Assembly (NCBI GenBank): GCA_046331705.1
Contig: JAXLQJ010000024.1
Coordinates: forward strand, 39,303-103,302
Direction: 5' to 3'
From: JADJOY01 sp046331705 [NCBI: bacterium]
GTDB lineage: Bacteria; JADJOY01
Length of the DNA: 64,000 bases
Positions 36,395-45,534 of the stretch are shown here, piece by piece. The position numbers and the translations under genes are program-made. The notes under the pieces were generated by a model. That model saw nothing but the letters and a program-made list of their open reading frames with translations. It did no database searches and had not been told where the DNA came from. Position 1 is the stretch's first letter. The number at the start of each line of letters is the position of its first letter.

Positions 36395-36509
36395 CCCCCG
36401 CGCAGCCTACCAGCCGTCCGCGTGCCCGCGCTCGCGGTGTTCGAGCGGGAATCGATCCTTCGCTACCGACCGGTTGATCTGGGGCGCGGAGGAGCGGAAG
36501 GTTTTCGGC

Positions 36510-37643
36510 GTGGGCTTGGGTGGCGATTCAAGGGCTTCGAAGGCGTGGCTCGACCTGACGCGCGCGGATCTCGAGCGTGGGTGCGACGAGCTGGGCGTGC
36601 CTCGCATTCACGCGCGGACGCTGATTCGGAACACGTACCGGCTCGGGCGCGACGAGCCGTGGGCGGATCGATCGATCCCCGCGGTGCTGGCGCGGGCGCT
36701 GGTCGAGCGGCATCCGCTGGCACGGCCCGTGGTGCGCGAGGTGCGGCGGTCGGAGGTGGACGGGTCGGTGAAGCTGCTGGTCGGGGTCGGCGGCAGCGAG
36801 GCAGCGGACGAAGGCGCCCCACCCGCCGGCGACATCGCCGGCGACCAGGCCGAGGCGGTGCTGATCCCGGAAGCGGCACGCGTGACGCTGTGCGTGTCGA
36901 GCCAGATCGGCTGCGCGCAAGGATGTGTCTTCTGCCACACGGGCCGAATGGGCCTGGTGCGGAACCTCCGGACCGGCGAGATCGTGGGTCAGCTCGTCGC
37001 GGCGAACGGCTGGCTCGCGCGGAACGCGGGCTGGCTCGCGGCGCGCGGCTTCGGGGCCGAGCAGCGTGTGACCAACGTGGTCTTCATGGGCATGGGTGAG
37101 CCGCTCGACAACGTCGACGCGGTGAGCGACGCGATCGCGATCCTCGTCGATCCCGCCGGTGCCGCGATTCCCTTGCGTCGCATCACCCTTTCCACCGCCG
37201 GCCATCTCGAGGGGCTCGAAACGCTGGTCGCGCGCTGGCCGCGCGTGCCGATCGCGCTCAGCCTCCACTCGGTGGACGAGCGCACGCGCAGCGGCCTGAT
37301 GCCGATCACCGAGCGCTGGTCGTTGGCGGCGATCACCGAGCGCTTGGCGCGCCTCTGCGTCGAGCAGCGCCAGCCGATCTTCGTCCAGTACACGCTCTTC
37401 GCCGGGGTGAACGATTCACCCACCCACGCCGACGCGCTCGCCGCGTGGTGCCAGGCACTACCGCAGGTGAAGGTGAACCTGATCCCGTTCAACCCATTCC
37501 CGGGCTCCCGGTTGAGCGCGCCCGACGAGGCCACGGTGGCGCGCTTTCGCACGGCGCTTCACGCCGCCGGGTTGCGCGTCATGCGCCGCCACAGCAAAGG
37601 CCCCGACATCGCCGCCGCCTGCGGTCAGCTCGCGTTTCGCTGA
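36510..37643 (+). CDS. rlmN: RlmN-family radical SAM 23S rRNA/tRNA methyltransferase
   Basis: The product is 377 residues. The radical-SAM cluster cysteines are Cys135, Cys139 and Cys142 in GCAQGCVFC. Cys128, seven residues before, and Cys371 near the C-terminus (AACGQL) are the mechanistic cysteines of RlmN. FMGMGEPLDN and NLIPFNPFPGS are also typical. It methylates C2 of adenosine 2503 in 23S rRNA and A37 in some tRNAs. An acidic insertion of about 20 residues lies near 95-118. I chose GTG 36510, preceded by GCGGAAGG; a TTG at 36474 would give 389 residues. Cfr is a related family, but the genomic setting and length fit RlmN. Confidence 0.92.
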   Translation: MGLGGDSRASKAWLDLTRADLERGCDELGVPRIHARTLIRNTYRLGRDEPWADRSIPAVLARALVERHPLARPVVREVRRSEVDGSVKLLVGVGGSEAADEGAPPAGDIAGDQAEAVLIPEAARVTLCVSSQIGCAQGCVFCHTGRMGLVRNLRTGEIVGQLVAANGWLARNAGWLAARGFGAEQRVTNVVFMGMGEPLDNVDAVSDAIAILVDPAGAAIPLRRITLSTAGHLEGLETLVARWPRVPIALSLHSVDERTRSGLMPITERWSLAAITERLARLCVEQRQPIFVQYTLFAGVNDSPTHADALAAWCQALPQVKVNLIPFNPFPGSRLSAPDEATVARFRTALHAAGLRVMRRHSKGPDIAAACGQLAFR

Positions 37644-37796
37644 GCCTTGGGCCGAGCCCCGAGGCGGGCACCCAGGTAGCGTCGCCTCACTCCGCGCGCG
37701 TTGACCCACGCGCAGATCGCCGTGCTACAAGCGCGGCAGGCACACGCTGCGCGTTTCGCTGCAGCGCGTCCGCACCGAACGCTCCCGGAGGATCGA

Positions 37797-39116
37797 ATGA
37801 TCGTCGCCACTCGACGAGCGCTGCGCGCGCTCGCGCCGTTCGTGCTGCTTGCTGCCGTCGGTTGCGTCCAAGTCTCGAGCGTGACTCCGAGTGATTCGTG
37901 CTCGGGAGAGCAGGTCGTCATCGCGGGCTCCGGCTTCGGCGCCACTCAGGGCACGAGCGCCATCACCTTCGGCGCGGCAACGGCAATCAGCATCGCGAGC
38001 TGGTCGGACACCTCGATCTCCGTGGCGGTTCCCGCGGGCCTCTCGGGAGTCGTGAACGTGGTCGTGCGCGTTGGCCCCTCGGCCTCGACGCCGCTGCCCT
38101 TTCGCGTCATCGATTGCCCGCTTACGGGTTCGCTCGGCGCGCCGCGGCTGGCGATCGGCCCGGGCGGTCAGCCGCACATCGCGATCTCCCAGAGCGGAGC
38201 CCTCGTGTACCTGACCAAGACCGGCGGCGCGTGGTCGACGCCCGAGAACGTCGATGCGCTCGCCGGCAGCTACGACATCGCCGCCACCGCCGACGGACGA
38301 CCGCACGTCGTCTACGAGCAGAACTCCGGCAACGGGCTCTACCTGCCGGGGATGTGGCGCTACCGCGATCCCGCCGGCTGGTCAGCGGCGGTGGTGGCTT
38401 GCGCGGAAGGCTCGATCGGAACGTCTTGTCCGGGCATCCGTCTGGTGGCGCCCACCGACACCACGCTCGCGGTTCTCGACCGGAACGGCGACCGCTACGG
38501 AAACACCTGGGTCAGCCAGCGCGGCTTCGACGGGACCTCCTGGGGTGGCGCCTCGCAGGTCGACTACGCCCCCATCGGCTCTTACATCCAGGACTACGAT
38601 GCCGCCGCCGGTTTCGGATCCTGGCACGCGACCCTTCATCGCAACACGTTCGACTGGGGAACGTTCCAGACGACCTACGGCGTGAAGCACGTGCTTCCCG
38701 GCTCCACGAGCACGCTGGCGAGCTTGCTCGGCAGCGATCCTTACACCACGCCGTCGGCGGCGGCCTCGCTCGGCCGCATGCACTTCGTGTGGCGCGAGGG
38801 CGCGAACCTGGTCCACCGCTGGCGCGACATGACCACCGGTGCCTACAGCGCACCGCTCACCATCGCCACCGTGACGGGCTCGCCGCGGCCGGTGGTCGCC
38901 GCCGACGCCAACGGCGACGACGGCGCCTTCGCGCTGTGGGTGGAGAGCGGCAAGCTCATGGGCTCGGTCTTCGACGCCAGCTCCGCGAGCTGGGGCGCCC
39001 CGGTGCTGGTGGCGTCGAACGCGGTGAGCACACCCGTGGCCGCAGCCCGCAAGGGCGTCATTCACCTCGCGTGGAAAGGCAGCGCCGACGACCTGCGCTA
39101 CACGACGCTGCCCTGA
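37797..39116 (+). CDS. Lipoprotein with IPT/TIG-like domain and propeller-like repeats
   Basis: The product is 439 residues. The N-terminus ends in FVLLAAVGC, a lipobox with Cys23. An IPT/TIG-like beta domain follows (VTPSDSCSGEQVVIAGSGFG, then ITFGAATA, residues about 29-100). The rest has repeats of the type HIAISQSGALVYLTKTGGAW, VYEQNSG and HFVWREGANLVHRW, as in sialidase-like beta-propellers. It is probably anchored in the outer membrane or periplasm. No catalytic residues were recognised. GGAGGATCGA precedes ATG 37797. It is convergent with another propeller-like lipoprotein gene, ten bases away. Confidence 0.8.
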   Translation: MIVATRRALRALAPFVLLAAVGCVQVSSVTPSDSCSGEQVVIAGSGFGATQGTSAITFGAATAISIASWSDTSISVAVPAGLSGVVNVVVRVGPSASTPLPFRVIDCPLTGSLGAPRLAIGPGGQPHIAISQSGALVYLTKTGGAWSTPENVDALAGSYDIAATADGRPHVVYEQNSGNGLYLPGMWRYRDPAGWSAAVVACAEGSIGTSCPGIRLVAPTDTTLAVLDRNGDRYGNTWVSQRGFDGTSWGGASQVDYAPIGSYIQDYDAAAGFGSWHATLHRNTFDWGTFQTTYGVKHVLPGSTSTLASLLGSDPYTTPSAAASLGRMHFVWREGANLVHRWRDMTTGAYSAPLTIATVTGSPRPVVAADANGDDGAFALWVESGKLMGSVFDASSASWGAPVLVASNAVSTPVAAARKGVIHLAWKGSADDLRYTTLP

Positions 39117-39126
39117 TCGAGCGACG

Positions 39127-40404
39127 TCACTCGTAGGTCTTCGCGACCAGGCTCGCGGCGTTGGGGTTGCCGCCCACCACCGTCGTCCACGTCGCCACCG
39201 CGCTGCCGCCGCCCGCAGCCACCGGCACGTGCGATCCCCACCAGCCGGCGCCGAGCGTGGTGCGCGCCCAATTCGCCGTGACCGTGCCCACGGACGCGCG
39301 CGCCTCGTTCATCGAGTTGTCCACCCAGCTCACCACGGCGAGCGAGCCGTCGCTCGCGTACGCGGCCGTGGGCCATTGCGCGTCGTCGGCAGCCGCCGAT
39401 AGCCGCGTCGTCGTGCCCCACTCGCCCCCTGCCGGGCGCGGACGGACGTAGACCGAGCCGTAGTTGCCGGCGTCGAGACTCTGCCATGCGGCGATCACGT
39501 CGCCTGCGCCATCCATCGCGAGCGCCGGGTAGTAGACCGTCTGCGCCGGGGGCGACACCGTCACGGGCGCGTCCCAACCGCTGGTGGGCTTTCGCGAGGT
39601 CACCACCATCGCGTAGCCGTCGAGGTAGCCCACCGCCGCGTTGCCGGCGGCGTCGAGCGCGGGCTTGGGATTCCAGGTGGCGAGGCCGCTACCCGGCGAC
39701 ACGATCTGGGGCGCTTCCCAGTCGCCGCCCGCGGGACGATAGGCGGTGCCGATGGCGCTCGGGTTCCCGCCGCCTCCTTGCTGCCACACCGCGAGCGTCG
39801 CGCCAGCGGCGTTGACGCTGAGATCCGGCAATCCAGCCCCCACACCGGATGCGGACAGCTGCACCGGTGTCGACCACGTCCCCGCCGGCGGAAGCGTGCT
39901 CGCCAGGATGCCGGCGGGCGCGGCCCAGATCAGGGTGGTGGTGCCGTCACCGGCGACGGCGATCTCGAGGTAGTAGACGGACGTGCCGAGGGCCACCTGT
40001 GTGGGCGCCGGGAAGGCACCTCCAGGCGAACGCACGGACGCCACGACGTACGCGGGCGTGAACTCCGTCGCGACCGTCGTCCAGGCCACCGCGGTGGTTT
40101 CGTCGTCGCCGATCGCGGCGGTCACGAACTGACCGAGCGCGCCGATGACCACCGGACGCGAGAGCGACCACGCTCCGCCCTTCACGCGCTCGGCGTAGCG
40201 AATGATGCCGATCGAGTCCCACGCCGCGAGCGTGTGTCCCGACGCATTCGTCGACACCACTGCGGGCTCGGGCGGCGAGGACACGGCGAACGTTCCTTCC
40301 AACGTCTTGAGCGCCGACCACATGCCGGGCACCGTCACGCACGCCGCCACACCGACGACCAGCAACACCCCCATCGCCTGGAAAACGATTCGTCCGCGTT
40401 TCAT
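39127..40404 (-). CDS. Propeller-like lipoprotein
   Basis: The product is 425 residues. A signal sequence ends in VVGVAAC, a good lipobox with Cys22. The mature part consists of seven or so repeats with a WxxP-like core, for example GGAWSLSRPVV, AGTWSTPVQL, GGDWEAPQIV, SGWDAPVTV and GGEWGTTTRL. This fits a beta-propeller. No active-site motif is visible. It may share function or ancestry with the convergent lipoprotein at 37797-39116, which has a similar repeat style. GGGGGATGAG precedes ATG 40404. Confidence 0.8.
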   Translation of the reverse strand: MKRGRIVFQAMGVLLVVGVAACVTVPGMWSALKTLEGTFAVSSPPEPAVVSTNASGHTLAAWDSIGIIRYAERVKGGAWSLSRPVVIGALGQFVTAAIGDDETTAVAWTTVATEFTPAYVVASVRSPGGAFPAPTQVALGTSVYYLEIAVAGDGTTTLIWAAPAGILASTLPPAGTWSTPVQLSASGVGAGLPDLSVNAAGATLAVWQQGGGGNPSAIGTAYRPAGGDWEAPQIVSPGSGLATWNPKPALDAAGNAAVGYLDGYAMVVTSRKPTSGWDAPVTVSPPAQTVYYPALAMDGAGDVIAAWQSLDAGNYGSVYVRPRPAGGEWGTTTRLSAAADDAQWPTAAYASDGSLAVVSWVDNSMNEARASVGTVTANWARTTLGAGWWGSHVPVAAGGGSAVATWTTVVGGNPNAASLVAKTYE

Positions 40405-40838
40405 CTCATCCCCCTTCGCACTGCCGCGTGGACGGATCGACCACGCGTGCCCCCGCTCGCGCTGACCGGCGTCGGGTGCGTGCGGCGCCCGATCCCAGGT
40501 TCAAAATGCAAGGCGCGCGCCGCGAAACGGTCGGGCCGTGGGCCGTGCAGCGCTCGCGCTTCACGCGGGATCGCTCACGGAAACCAACGCGCGGCGTGCA
40601 TCGAGACGCGTACCACGACGCCCTCGTCACGATGTGGTGCCCGCGAATGAGCGCCCCTGCGAAAGCGCCGCACGAATCGGTGTCTCACGTCCGTAGGATG
40701 CGCCTGATCTTCAGCGCCGCTCGTCACGCGCGACGGCGAGCGCCACCGGGTGCGACCGTGACGGAGCGTCTACGCCGTGGAGGGACGACGGCGACTTCTC
40801 GCCAACGCGCGAAGGTCCTGGCGAGCGTCCGCGTGCGA
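40405..40838. other. Intergenic region without recognised gene
   Basis: These 434 bases lie between the start of the propeller lipoprotein gene and the 3' end of the cyclase-family gene, both on the minus strand. Short ORFs exist in several frames, but none has a ribosome binding site or a recognisable product. It should contain the promoter of the lipoprotein gene. Confidence 0.4.
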
Positions 40839-41504
40839 TCAGACCAGCGCGAACGCGCGCACCGGAAACGTGCCGAAGCGCTTCACCTTGACCGGCACGG
40901 CGAAGAAGCGCGCACCGCGCTCGGGCACGGCCGCGAGCCCGCACAGATGCTCGACGATGGGAATCGAGCGGCCGAGCAGCACCGAGTGCGCGGGGCGCTC
41001 GCCGGTGTCGGTGCCGTCGATGTTGTACGAGTCGATCCCCACCAAGGCCGCGCCCGCGTCCGCCAACCACTGGGCGGCAGCCGCGCTCAGGTGGGGGTGT
41101 CCCTCGAAGTACGCATCGGTGCGCCAGTGGCGATCCCACTCGGTCTGGATCAGGACCGCGGCGCCGCGCACCTCGCGCGCGTCGAGCGGCAGCCGTTCCA
41201 CGACGCGGCCGGAATCGCGCGGCACGCGCACGACCAGGCACCGAAGGTTCGCCAGCGATTCGAGCGGCAGCTCGGCGAGGTCGGCGCCATCGGCGTAGCG
41301 GTGGAATGGGCTGTCGACGTAGGTGCCCGTGTTGGCGACCATGTCGATCCGTCCGATGTGGAACTCGGTGCCGGGCGCATAACGCTCGCGCGACGCCTCG
41401 CGGCTCAGGTAATCGCAGATGACCGGCGCTGGCAGACCTCTGTAGGTGACCAGGCCGTGCTCGACCGCATGGCTCACATCGACGAGCGACGCGCCTTGCG
41501 CCAT
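40839..41504 (-). CDS. Cyclase-family (kynurenine-formamidase-like) metal hydrolase
   Basis: The product is 221 residues. Members of this family hydrolyse amides or lactones using a divalent metal. The usual HxGTHxDxPxH metal motif appears as NTGTYVDSPFHRY, so the first and second histidines are Asn and Tyr, while Asp and the last His remain. GIDSYNIDGTDTGERPAHSVLLG follows as in the family, with a conserved-type His, and then PIVEHLCGL. The altered motif occurs in a recognisable subgroup, so it may still be active. A strong GAGGAGGG precedes ATG 41504. The substrate is unknown. Confidence 0.82.
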   Translation of the reverse strand: MAQGASLVDVSHAVEHGLVTYRGLPAPVICDYLSREASRERYAPGTEFHIGRIDMVANTGTYVDSPFHRYADGADLAELPLESLANLRCLVVRVPRDSGRVVERLPLDAREVRGAAVLIQTEWDRHWRTDAYFEGHPHLSAAAAQWLADAGAALVGIDSYNIDGTDTGERPAHSVLLGRSIPIVEHLCGLAAVPERGARFFAVPVKVKRFGTFPVRAFALV

Positions 41505-41607
41505 CGGACCCTCCTCGCGTGCGCGCGGCACGATCGTGGGAGAGTCCCTCGTATCACACCGTTCCGCGGGGAGCGACGCCTCGGAAGTGCCCCGGAAGCG
41601 CCGGAGG

Positions 41608-41634
41608 GCCGCCCGCCTGCCGGCGGCGGGCGGC
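41608..41634 (-). terminator. GC-rich hairpin downstream of the lipocalin gene
   Basis: A perfect 10-bp stem (GCCGCCCGCC / GGCGGGCGGC) with a 7-base loop extends outward with a GAGG/CCTC pairing and one bulge. It begins 28 bases after the lipocalin stop, and there is no T-run. The stem is the same sequence as in the hairpin at 22345. Confidence 0.5.
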
Positions 41635-41661
41635 TCCTCGCGCGTTCGCCGCTGCGTACGA

Positions 41662-42246
41662 TCAAGGTACCAAGCCGCCCGAGACCGTGATTCGCAGGAA
41701 GTCGGTGTTGATCTGCTTGGCGGTCAGCTCGTCGAGGATCTGCTGGTAACGCGTCTGCGTCATGACCGGCGAGCGGCTCAGGATGAAGAGCGTCCACTGG
41801 AGGCTGTCGGTGACCACCGCGTAGTCGTAGTCGGCGCCGAGAGCGACGATCCAGTACTCGCCCTCGAAGAGCCCGCCGAACACCGACGGGAAGCGCACCG
41901 CGAGCTTGGCGTTGGTGGCGGTGTCGACCACGCGCGCGATGCCCTCGATGGTCTGCTCGGTGCGCGCGGGGGTGTTCTCGATGCCGCGGTTGAGCACGTC
42001 CACCTGGCCGTCGGCGCGCGCCGTGTAGGTGGCGGACACGTCCACGAGATTGTTGTTGAAGCCGGCGGCGTTGCTGGCGATCTCGTACCAGACCCCGGTG
42101 TAGCGACCGAGATCGACGAAGGGCACGGTCTCGGGGACCGGGCCGCGGGCACAGCCCACGCCGCCGCCCAGGACGAGCACGGCGACGAGACCGCGGAAGG
42201 CGAGGGAAAGGCGGGAACGAGCGCGTTCGGCGAGTGGCGAGGGCAT
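41662..42246 (-). CDS. Blc-like bacterial lipocalin lipoprotein
   Basis: The product is 194 residues. The signal sequence ends in VLGGGVGC with the lipobox cysteine. The lipocalin signature is DLGRYTGVWYEIAS (GxW motif), followed by YTARADGQVDVLNRG, typical of the Blc family. The third part, GEYWIVALGADYDYAVVTD, matches the strand with the family YxxA-type pattern. It probably binds or carries lipids at the outer membrane and may be stress-induced as in other bacteria, but this is inference. Confidence 0.92.
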   Translation of the reverse strand: MPSPLAERARSRLSLAFRGLVAVLVLGGGVGCARGPVPETVPFVDLGRYTGVWYEIASNAAGFNNNLVDVSATYTARADGQVDVLNRGIENTPARTEQTIEGIARVVDTATNAKLAVRFPSVFGGLFEGEYWIVALGADYDYAVVTDSLQWTLFILSRSPVMTQTRYQQILDELTAKQINTDFLRITVSGGLVP

Positions 42247-42319
42247 GGCGGGCTCCGTGGGCAGCGGGACGAGAAGGTTCGGCGGCGCGCGGACCCTCCG
42301 CGCGGCCGGTGCACCGTCC

Positions 42320-42348
42320 AACCTGCCTGTCTGTTCATGTTTTGTCAA
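42320..42348 (-). promoter_or_regulatory. Putative promoter of the lipocalin gene
   Basis: On the minus strand a perfect TTGACA (42348-42343) is followed after 17 bases by CAGGTT (42325-42320), a weak -10 box. It lies in an unusually AT-rich stretch about 75 bases upstream of ATG 42246. Confidence 0.35.
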
Positions 42349-42529
42349 GATTTTGCATCGATCCTGTTTTGATCGTGGCCGAGGTGGCGAGTGCGCGCCG
42401 GCTCGGGGATTGGGGGGGCCCGCGAAAGTCGCGCCCGTCGCGGGGTCGGGGCACGACGCTTGCGGTGGTTTTGCTCGGGTTTCGTGCCGCCGCGGCGAGT
42501 CGCCGCCGGCTCGCCGTGGGGTCGCTCCG

Positions 42530-44242
42530 ATGTCCGCGCTCCCCCGTGCTCTGGCGCATGCTCGGCTGGCGAGGCCGGCGTGGCTCCACGTGCCCCGCGG
42601 CCCGTGGCCGCCCGGCTGGCTTCGTCGTCTTGCGCACGCCCGGTGGCCACGGCTCGTGCTCGCAGCCGGTGCGGGGCTCGTCGTGCTCGCGCTGGCGTGC
42701 GTGTGCACCGCGCTGGTGGCGCGAAACAGGATCCTCGAGACGCGGCTCGTGCCCCGCATCGGGCCGCTCCTCGGCGGCACGTTCACCGTCGAGTCGGCGC
42801 GACTCGCGCTCCATCCGCCGGTGGTGACCGCGACCGGCATCCGCCTCGTGATCCCGCAGATCCGCGGCACGATCACGGCCCGCACCCTGCGAATCGCGCC
42901 GCTCGCGGGCGATGTCTCCCTCGGCGGACTCGTGGTGCAGCGCGACGAGCCGACCGAGAAGCTGCCGATCCTGACCGTCGACCAGATCACCGCTCACGCC
43001 GACCGGCGCCAGCTGCGGACGGCGCCGTTCGTCGTCGATGACGTGCGCATCGATCAGCCCACGCTGCGCTTGCGCTTCGTCGGCACCAACCAGACCAACC
43101 TCCAGGCGCTCTTCGCCACATCGGCGCGCGCGGCGCCTCCACCCGCGCGGCTACCTGCGACGAGCGTCCTGGCACCCGACACCGCGAGCGGCGCGAAGCG
43201 CGCCACGGTCTTCGAGCTGCCGCCGCCGCTCTTCCTGCTGCGAAGCGGCCAGATCCGCGGCGGCACGATCGTCTACGACGACCCGCTCTCCGACGCCGTC
43301 CGGCCGGTGCACCTCGAGCTGCGCGGCCTCGACGCCGACGTCCACGATTTCCAGGTGCGCGGGGCACCGCTCGCTGGCGCGCTCGCCGACCTGCGTCTCG
43401 ACGCCCGCGTCGATCAGCTCGTCGCTCCGGCGCGCATCCACGCGCGGGCGTGGATCGAGCCGTGGCGAGAGCGGCCCACGCTCACGCTGCTGGCGGCGAT
43501 CACCGGCTTCGACGTGCGCACCATCCAGCCGTACGTCCCGAGCGCCGGCCGCATGGCGCTGGGCGGCAACTGGCTGCACGCGGCTCTCGAGATACGCGCC
43601 CGTGCCGCCCGGATCCAGCAAGGCGCCGTGAAGGTGACGGTGGCCGAAAGCGGCGACGAGCTGGTTGCGTTGCTCAGCGGTGACCTCTTCCATCCCACCA
43701 TCGACAAGAACAGCGCGCTGGTGTCGGCGTTCCGCCTCCCCCTCGGTCAATTCCTGCGTTTCGGCGACGTGAGTGTCAGTGTCGCCGCCGAGCTGGCGCT
43801 CGCTGGCCTCGACAGCGTGCTCCGGATCGGTCAGGACACCGGCGACTCGGGTGCCGCTCCCGCCAGCCGAGCGCCGGCGAGCGCCCCGCAGCCGCGGAAC
43901 ACCGGCGACGAGGACTTCCTCGCGCAGGTCATGCGCGGCATGAGCGCGTTCGGGTCCGGCGTGGCCAACACCGCCAAGGGAATCTTCCAGCGCGGGCAGA
44001 GCGGTTACGAAAGCGCCACGGCTCCCGCCCGGCCGATGGAGGACATCCTCGCCGAGTTCGAGCCGCGCCATCGACAGCTGACGCGCGCGTTCCTGAGCGA
44101 GCGCATCCACGTCGCCCGCCGCGTCGACCCGAGCCGCATCGCGGCTCTGGAAGCCGAGCTCGCCGCGATTCCGCCGGGTGCGCGACCTGCGAGCGTGACC
44201 ACCCGCGGCGCCGAGCTGGGCACGGGCAAGCTCGCCCAGTGA
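42530..44242 (+). CDS. AsmA-like / DUF748-type membrane-anchored protein
   Basis: The product is 570 residues. One membrane helix near residues 40-60 (LVLAAGAGLVVLALACVCTA) is followed by a long periplasmic region. The segment GGTFTVESARLALHPPVVTATGIRL and RTAPFVVDDVRIDQPTLRL show the beta-strand pattern of AsmA/DUF748 proteins, which help phospholipid transport or outer-membrane homeostasis. The C-terminal 150 residues are less ordered and contain FLAQVMRGMSAFGSGVANTA. ATG 42530 is chosen as the first Met before the helix; the frame is open upstream to 42245. The assignment is by pattern only. Confidence 0.7.
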   Translation: MSALPRALAHARLARPAWLHVPRGPWPPGWLRRLAHARWPRLVLAAGAGLVVLALACVCTALVARNRILETRLVPRIGPLLGGTFTVESARLALHPPVVTATGIRLVIPQIRGTITARTLRIAPLAGDVSLGGLVVQRDEPTEKLPILTVDQITAHADRRQLRTAPFVVDDVRIDQPTLRLRFVGTNQTNLQALFATSARAAPPPARLPATSVLAPDTASGAKRATVFELPPPLFLLRSGQIRGGTIVYDDPLSDAVRPVHLELRGLDADVHDFQVRGAPLAGALADLRLDARVDQLVAPARIHARAWIEPWRERPTLTLLAAITGFDVRTIQPYVPSAGRMALGGNWLHAALEIRARAARIQQGAVKVTVAESGDELVALLSGDLFHPTIDKNSALVSAFRLPLGQFLRFGDVSVSVAAELALAGLDSVLRIGQDTGDSGAAPASRAPASAPQPRNTGDEDFLAQVMRGMSAFGSGVANTAKGIFQRGQSGYESATAPARPMEDILAEFEPRHRQLTRAFLSERIHVARRVDPSRIAALEAELAAIPPGARPASVTTRGAELGTGKLAQ

Positions 44243-44352
44243 GCGAAGCCGGCGACCCCGCGATCACGACTGGGATGGGGGCGATCCTCTCGCGAGCGAG
44301 CGGCCCGCGGCGACGGAGAAGGGGCCGTGGGCCTCGTGCCTTCCATGCGAGG

Positions 44353-44378
44353 TGCGGGCGGGGTCACCCCCGCCCGCA
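44353..44378. terminator. GC-rich hairpin between convergent genes
   Basis: An 11-bp perfect stem (TGCGGGCGGGG / CCCCGCCCGCA) with a 4-base loop lies between the AsmA-like gene and the convergent SUMF1-like gene. It has no T-run on either strand. It is probably a bidirectional terminator. Confidence 0.5.
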
Positions 44379-44430
44379 GTCACCGCGCATCCGCTCGCGA
44401 TCGATCCGCTGAGTCACACCGCGAATGGAT

Positions 44431-45291
44431 TCACATGTCCTTCGCGCAGCGGAATCCCAGCTCGACCGCCTGCGCCCCCTGCAGCTTGGGGTCGCGCGCT
44501 TCGCGGCTCGCCGAGCGCAGATGGTCCGCGCCGTCCTTGAACGATCCACCGCGGATCACCTTCTCGGTGCCGGCGCGCGGTCCTTTGTGGGTGTATTCAC
44601 TCGCTTTGTACTGGTCGGCGTTGTACCAATCGTCGACCCATTCCGAGACGTTGCCGGCCATGTCGAGGGCGCCGAAGGCGCTCGTGCCTGCCGCCTTGCT
44701 GCCGACGGCCCAGGTGCCGCCCTTTCCGCAGCCCACGCCGCTCTCGTCGGACATCACGGCCTGGGTGCAGCTCGGCTCGGGCTGGTCACCCCACGGGTAG
44801 ACGCGGCCGTCGTTTCCACGCGCCGCCTTCTCCCACTCCGCCTCGGTGGGCAGACGCTTGCCGGCCCATCCGCAATACGCCGCCGCATCGCCCCAGCTCA
44901 CGCAGTTGATCGGGAAGTTGTCGTGCTTCGCCAGGTTCCAGGTGCAGCCTTCGCCCTGAAGCGGCGTCTTGCATTTCCCCGATTCCACGCAACGCGCGTA
45001 GTCCTGGCGCGTCACTTCCTTCTTGTCGATGTAGAAGGCCGGCACCTTCACCGGGTGCGGCGGTTGCTCGTCACCCTCGGTGCGGTCGTATACCCACAAG
45101 AGCTTGTTGGGCTGCGAGCCCATCAGGAATTCCCCCGCGGGGACCGGCACCATGTCGGGCGGCGTCAGATCCACCGGTGCGGCTGGAGCCACCGGCAGGG
45201 GCGCGGGTTCGGGCGCCTTCTTGGCACAGCTCGAGAGCGCGATCATCGCGATCGCGGCGAAGCCGAGACACCAACCGATTCGTTTCCGCAT
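44431..45291 (-). CDS. SUMF1/formylglycine-generating-enzyme-like lipoprotein
   Basis: The product is 286 residues. The signal peptide ends in ALSSC, a lipobox cysteine, and a Pro/Ala linker follows. The FGE-sulfatase fold is clear from MVPVPAGEFLMGS, FYIDKKEVTRQDYARC, NFPINCVSWGDAAAYCGWAG, RLPTEAEWEKAARG, GALDMAGNVSEWVDD and VIRGGSF. The paired cysteines that make a true formylglycine-generating enzyme active are absent from the RGGSFKDGADHLRSASR segment, so it is probably a binding or structural relative. GGAGG precedes ATG 45291 at eight bases. Confidence 0.9.
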   Translation of the reverse strand: MRKRIGWCLGFAAIAMIALSSCAKKAPEPAPLPVAPAAPVDLTPPDMVPVPAGEFLMGSQPNKLLWVYDRTEGDEQPPHPVKVPAFYIDKKEVTRQDYARCVESGKCKTPLQGEGCTWNLAKHDNFPINCVSWGDAAAYCGWAGKRLPTEAEWEKAARGNDGRVYPWGDQPEPSCTQAVMSDESGVGCGKGGTWAVGSKAAGTSAFGALDMAGNVSEWVDDWYNADQYKASEYTHKGPRAGTEKVIRGGSFKDGADHLRSASREARDPKLQGAQAVELGFRCAKDM

Positions 45292-45534
45292 GGCGTGCCT
45301 CCGATGGTTGCGAACGACGGCCTCGCTCGCGTCCGGAGGTTCGGCGCGAGGCCATCGACCGAGGTAGATCAGGGCCTGCCCGAAATGCCATCAAGATCCG
45401 TGCCTCTCGCCTCCGCTGGAGCGGCACGGTGCCCGCCAAGGCTCGGGTCGCTTCTTGCAGCTCGTTTGGGTCGGAGTGGTGGCCGTTCAGCTCGCGCTCG
45501 AGGCGTCGCGATCGGGCGCGCACGAGGAGCGCAC

